Shown: positions 5,512 through 7,777 of the stretch, in pieces
How the letters are laid out: each line of letters opens with the position of its first letter
How positions within the stretch are numbered: position 1 is the stretch's first letter
Assembly (NCBI GenBank): GCA_019418625.1
Contig: DYBL01000031.1
Location: 1-7,777, forward strand
DNA: 7,777 nucleotides
Direction: 5' to 3'
Source: Clostridiales bacterium
GTDB lineage: Bacteria > Bacillota > Clostridia > Oscillospirales > Oscillospiraceae
The notes under the pieces: model-generated
What the model saw: the letters and a program-made list of their open reading frames with translations, nothing else
What the model was told of the DNA's origin: nothing
Database searches by the model: none
Program-made: the position numbers and the translations under genes

Positions 5512-6899
5512 GAAAGGATGGCCGCTGGGAAGGGCGCATCGTCATCAGCTATGATGAGAAGGGCCTGCCCAAAACCAAAAATGTCCTTGCTAAAACGAAA
5601 ACGGAATGTGCGGTCAAGCTGAAAGAGCTGCGGGAGCGCCTGGAGACGCCCGCCCCCGAACCAACCAGGCCGGGGATCACGCTGGGTGCCTGGCTGGACC
5701 GCTGGTATCAGGAATACAAGAAAGCAAACCTCCGGCCCAACACCCAAATGTCATACGAGCGGCGGATCTATCAGCACATCATCCCCGCCTTAGGCCATAT
5801 CCAGCTGGACAAGCTGACCACCGGGAACATCCAGCAGTTCTATACCGGCCTGAAACAGAGTGGGCGGCTGCTGCGCACAGAACTCTATGGTGCAGGTCTC
5901 TCGGATCAAACCATCCGGGGCATTCACACCACCCTCCACGCGGCACTGGACAAGGCAGTGGAGGAGAAGCTGATCTTCCGCAACCCAGCGGACAGTTGTA
6001 AACTTCCGCCTGTCAAGGGCAGGGAAATGAAGATTTTGACCCCAGAGGAGATCCAGCGGCTGCTGATCCAAGCCAAGGAGGACGGATGCTACGAACTGCT
6101 CCTCCTGGAGCTGTCCACCGGCCTGCGCCGGGGCGAAATCCTGGCCATCCAATGGGACGATCTGAATCTCCGTACCGGCGCCCTGCGGGTGGAGCGGCAG
6201 GTCCACCGGGTAAGAGGCGAGCTGGTGGTATCCCCGCCCAAGACCAGGGCGGGCAATCGGACGGTGCTCCTCCCCGCCCCGGTCCTGAACGTGCTCAAGT
6301 CCTATAAAAATGGTATCCACTCCCGGTGGATGTTCCCCTCCCCGGTGAAAGAGGACTCCCCGCTGGACCCAGCTGCTGTCCGGAAGCGGCTCCAGACCAT
6401 ACTGGAGCGGGCGGAATGCAAGCGCCTGCGGTTCCATGATCTGCGGCACACTTTCGCCACCGCCTCCCTGGAACACGGCATGGACATCAAGACCCTGAGC
6501 ACCATTATCGGCCATGTGTCCAGCACCACCACCCTGAACACCTACACCCACGTCACCGATGCCATGCGGCAGAACGCGGCGGACAAGATCGACCAAGGAA
6601 TCGGGAGAGCCGAACCGAAACCCAGGCGGGAAGCGGCACCCCAGAAACCAGCCCCCAGCACCTTCCAAGCCCACAAGGGACAGCGGCGCAAACCAGGCAC
6701 CGGATGCGTTAGCCAAATCAATGACCACCTGTGGGAGGGCCGCTACTCCCCCATCGTCAACGGCCAGCGCATGGCCCGGAACGTCTACGCGAAAACGGAA
6801 GCCGAGTGTGAGAAAAAGCTGGCAGAACTGATCCGGGAAATGAAGGCAGAGATCGTCGCTGGAAAAAACCGTATGAAACCGGAAAATATAGCAGGTTGA
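5469..6899 (+). CDS. Tyrosine recombinase/integrase with duplicated DNA-binding domain at C-terminus
   Basis: A 476-residue integrase. AP2-like arm-binding domain at about 5-60, SAM-like domain at about 70-180, catalytic domain at about 187-375. Catalytic residues: Arg220 (TGLRRGE), Lys258 (PPKTR), His323 and Arg326 (HDLRH), His349 (IGHV), Tyr359 (NTYTH). A Pro/Lys/Arg-rich linker (about 380-404) leads to an extra domain (about 405-460) that repeats the N-terminal pattern: RRK-x-G-x-G-x-V, WEGR, then NVYAKTEAECEKKLAEL against NVLAKTKTECAVKLKEL. Most integrases of this class end soon after the tyrosine. The GTG start at 5469 has AGGAG (5456-5460) 8 bases upstream, inside the first recombinase gene, so translation is probably coupled. 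It is the last gene before a strong terminator and faces the tRNA-Thr 3' end, as expected for the att-proximal integrase. Confidence 0.93.
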   Translation: MAKRRKHGDGSVRLRKDGRWEGRIVISYDEKGLPKTKNVLAKTKTECAVKLKELRERLETPAPEPTRPGITLGAWLDRWYQEYKKANLRPNTQMSYERRIYQHIIPALGHIQLDKLTTGNIQQFYTGLKQSGRLLRTELYGAGLSDQTIRGIHTTLHAALDKAVEEKLIFRNPADSCKLPPVKGREMKILTPEEIQRLLIQAKEDGCYELLLLELSTGLRRGEILAIQWDDLNLRTGALRVERQVHRVRGELVVSPPKTRAGNRTVLLPAPVLNVLKSYKNGIHSRWMFPSPVKEDSPLDPAAVRKRLQTILERAECKRLRFHDLRHTFATASLEHGMDIKTLSTIIGHVSSTTTLNTYTHVTDAMRQNAADKIDQGIGRAEPKPRREAAPQKPAPSTFQAHKGQRRKPGTGCVSQINDHLWEGRYSPIVNGQRMARNVYAKTEAECEKKLAELIREMKAEIVAGKNRMKPENIAG

Positions 6900-6925
6900 C
6901 CAAGCGATACTGACGTATTGCACAA

Positions 6926-6968
6926 ACGGGCCTCCAAGGGCAAAGCGCCCTCGGAGGCCCGTCTTTTT
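6926..6968 (+). terminator. Strong rho-independent terminator of the recombinase operon
   Basis: ACGGGCCTCC (6926-6935) pairs with GGAGGCCCGT (6953-6962), with an inner stem AGGGC/GCCCT (6937-6941 with 6947-6951) and a 5-base loop, followed by CTTTTT. It begins 27 bases after the second recombinase stop. Confidence 0.9.
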
Positions 6969-7044
6969 CCTGTCTGTGGCTGGTTCTGTGGTCAAAGGCA
7001 AGAGCCAAAATTCAAACCGCCCAAAATAGTTGCAAAAAGCAAAC

Positions 7045-7080
7045 AAAACACCCGCTTTTCACGTGAAAAGCGGGTGTTTT
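7045..7080 (-). terminator. Perfect 36-base palindromic terminator of the tRNA operon
   Basis: Bases 7045-7062 are the exact reverse complement of 7063-7080, giving 18-bp arms with a GC-rich core and A/T ends. It starts one base beyond the tRNA-Thr CCA end, and on the minus strand the stem ends in TTTT followed by GTTTGCTTTTT. The A/T-flanked symmetry means it could also stop plus-strand transcripts leaving the element. Confidence 0.88.
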
Positions 7081-7081
7081 A

Positions 7082-7157
<76 letters not shown>

Positions 7158-7162
7158 ATATA

Positions 7163-7239
7163 TGGCGACCCGGAACGGGCTCGAACCGTCGACCTCTAGC
7201 GTGACAGGCTAGCGTTCTAACCAACTGAACTACCGGGCC
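7163..7239 (-). tRNA. tRNA-Asp (anticodon GTC)
   Basis: 77 bases. Acceptor GGCCCGG pairs with CCGGGTC through one G.T pair, the anticodon loop TGTCACG carries GTC, and CCA is encoded. Five bases separate it from tRNA-Thr, so both come from one precursor. A promoter lies directly upstream. Confidence 0.95.
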
Positions 7240-7260
7240 ATCTATGCTCAAGACTTGTTT

Positions 7261-7289
7261 ATTATATCACATACAACTCACGTTGTAAA
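7261..7289 (-). promoter_or_regulatory. Internal promoter for tRNA-Asp and tRNA-Thr
   Basis: On the minus strand, TTTACA (7284-7289) and a consensus TATAAT (7261-7266) are 17 bases apart, with a TG one base before the -10 (extended -10). Transcription would start about 15 bases before tRNA-Asp. The last two tRNAs can therefore be made independently of the rRNA operon. Confidence 0.8.
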
Positions 7290-7297
7290 GACTTTTA

Positions 7298-7373
7298 TGG
7301 CAGGGGCAGAAGGATTCGAACCCTCGGCACGCGGTTTTGGAGACCGCTGCTCTACCAGCTGAGCTATACCCCT
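7298..7373 (-). tRNA. tRNA-Trp (anticodon CCA)
   Basis: 76 bases. Acceptor AGGGGTA pairs with TGCCCCT, the anticodon loop CTCCAAA carries CCA, discriminator base is G, and the 3' CCA is encoded. About 58 bases containing a promoter separate it from tRNA-Asp. Confidence 0.95.
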
Positions 7374-7408
7374 ATCTCGCGTTAGGTTCCCCTTTGGCGA
7401 TACCAGTT

Positions 7409-7485
7409 TGGTGGGCCTTCAGGGACTCGAACCCGGGACCGGCCGGTTATGAGCCGGCTGCTCTAACCAACTGAGCTAAAGGCCC
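7409..7485 (-). tRNA. tRNA with CAT anticodon, probably Ile2 (lysidine type)
   Basis: 77 bases with acceptor GGGCCTT/AAGGCCC, anticodon loop CTCATAA and encoded CCA. A CAT anticodon fits Met or the minor Ile2 that TilS converts to read AUA. The acceptor and D-arm (GGGCCTTTAGCTCAG) and the GGCTCATAACC anticodon arm resemble Firmicute Ile2 from memory, while Firmicute elongator Met usually has GGTTCATACCC. It lacks initiator tRNA features: the first acceptor pair is normal G-C. Automated annotation may call it Met. Confidence 0.9.
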
Positions 7486-7502
7486 GTGTCAGTGTTTGAG
7501 AG

Positions 7503-7537
7503 AAGTATTGCCGCCACGCCAAGTGGCGGCAATACTT
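7503..7537 (-). other. Perfect 15-bp hairpin between two tRNA genes
   Basis: Bases 7503-7517 pair perfectly with 7523-7537 around a 5-base loop, GCCAA on the plus strand. It directly abuts the CCA of tRNA-Asn. On the minus strand it is followed by CTCTCTC rather than a clear T-run, so RNA processing or weak attenuation is as likely as termination. Confidence 0.7.
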
Positions 7538-7613
7538 TGGCTCCCCCAGTTGGACTCGAACCAACGACACCGCGGTTAACAGCCGCGTGCTCTACCGACT
7601 GAGCTATGGAGGA
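7538..7613 (-). tRNA. tRNA-Asn (anticodon GTT)
   Basis: 76 bases. Acceptor TCCTCCA pairs with TGGGGGA through one T.G pair, the anticodon loop CTGTTAA carries GTT, discriminator G, and CCA is encoded. It is the first tRNA after 5S rRNA. Confidence 0.95.
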
Positions 7614-7618
7614 ATATG

Positions 7619-7640
7619 CAAAGCCCTGAATTAGGGCTTT

Positions 7641-7641
<1 letters not shown>
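7619..7641 (-). other. Hairpin between 5S rRNA and tRNA-Asn
   Basis: CAAAGCCCT (7619-7627) pairs with AGGGCTTTG (7633-7641) around a 5-base loop. It sits at the 5S 3' end. The minus-strand side ends in TTTG without a longer T-run, so it could be a leaky terminator or a processing hairpin for 5S maturation. Confidence 0.55.
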
Positions 7642-7757
<116 letters not shown>

Positions 7758-7777
7758 TATGTCTCCCGGGTTTCCCC

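Larger units (their letters stand above)
1..7044. mobile_element. Right-hand part of an integrative mobilizable/conjugative element
   Basis: Seen: a relaxase with its accessory protein, a toxin-antitoxin pair and two tyrosine recombinases in tandem, ending next to an rRNA-tRNA operon. Known: this combination marks integrative elements that move by conjugation, either with their own secretion system or by borrowing one. No type IV secretion or coupling-protein gene is visible, so the part seen supports mobilization only; such genes could lie to the left of the window. The left end and its attachment site are outside the window. The right boundary is inferred to lie between the recombinase terminator (ending 6968) and the tRNA-Thr 3' end (7082), and was not determined. 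Confidence 0.75.

Noticed and set aside
5790..7046. 418-codon open frame on the minus strand
   Set aside because: It runs antisense to the second recombinase and through its terminator. Its composition is that expected from the complement of a GC-rich gene, and no motif is seen.

Overview
The window looks like a GC-rich Clostridia chromosome, probably a gut Oscillospiraceae or Flavonifractor-type organism. This is judged from protein style, AGGAGG ribosome binding sites, CCA-encoding tRNA genes and mixed ATG/GTG starts; no taxonomic marker is resolved. It holds the right-hand part of an integrative mobilizable or conjugative element lying against the downstream end of an rRNA-tRNA operon.

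Layout: bases 1-164 are the 3' end of an unidentified gene. Bases 165-512 are gene-free and full of inverted repeats, the natural place for an origin of transfer (oriT) and the mob promoter. A translationally coupled mobilization pair follows: a small ribbon-helix-helix accessory protein (513-932) and a MobP3-type relaxase with a Sel1-repeat tail (920-2878). On the opposite strand is an AT-richer toxin-antitoxin cassette: a 57-residue VbhA-type antitoxin (3613-3786) and a Fic AMP-transferase (2994-3611), with a strong promoter and a terminator. It is bracketed by two imperfect 27-base direct repeats.

The integration module is a small zinc-ribbon protein (4046-4252), then two tandem overlapping tyrosine recombinases (4306-5511 and 5469-6899), closed by a strong terminator. 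The second recombinase has a second copy of its N-terminal DNA-binding domain at its C-terminus, which is the most unusual protein architecture here.

From about 7045 to the end is host sequence on the minus strand: 5S rRNA, then tRNA-Asn, a CAT-anticodon tRNA (probably Ile2), tRNA-Trp, tRNA-Asp and tRNA-Thr, ending in a perfect 36-base palindromic terminator. tRNA-Asp and tRNA-Thr have their own near-consensus promoter. The recombinase genes face the 3' end of tRNA-Thr, so that tRNA or its terminator is the likely attachment region. The presumed working logic: the recombinases integrate and excise the element, the RHH protein and relaxase nick oriT and pilot DNA into a recipient using a partner element's conjugation machinery or one encoded outside the window, and the Fic/VbhA pair may stabilise the element or act on the host.
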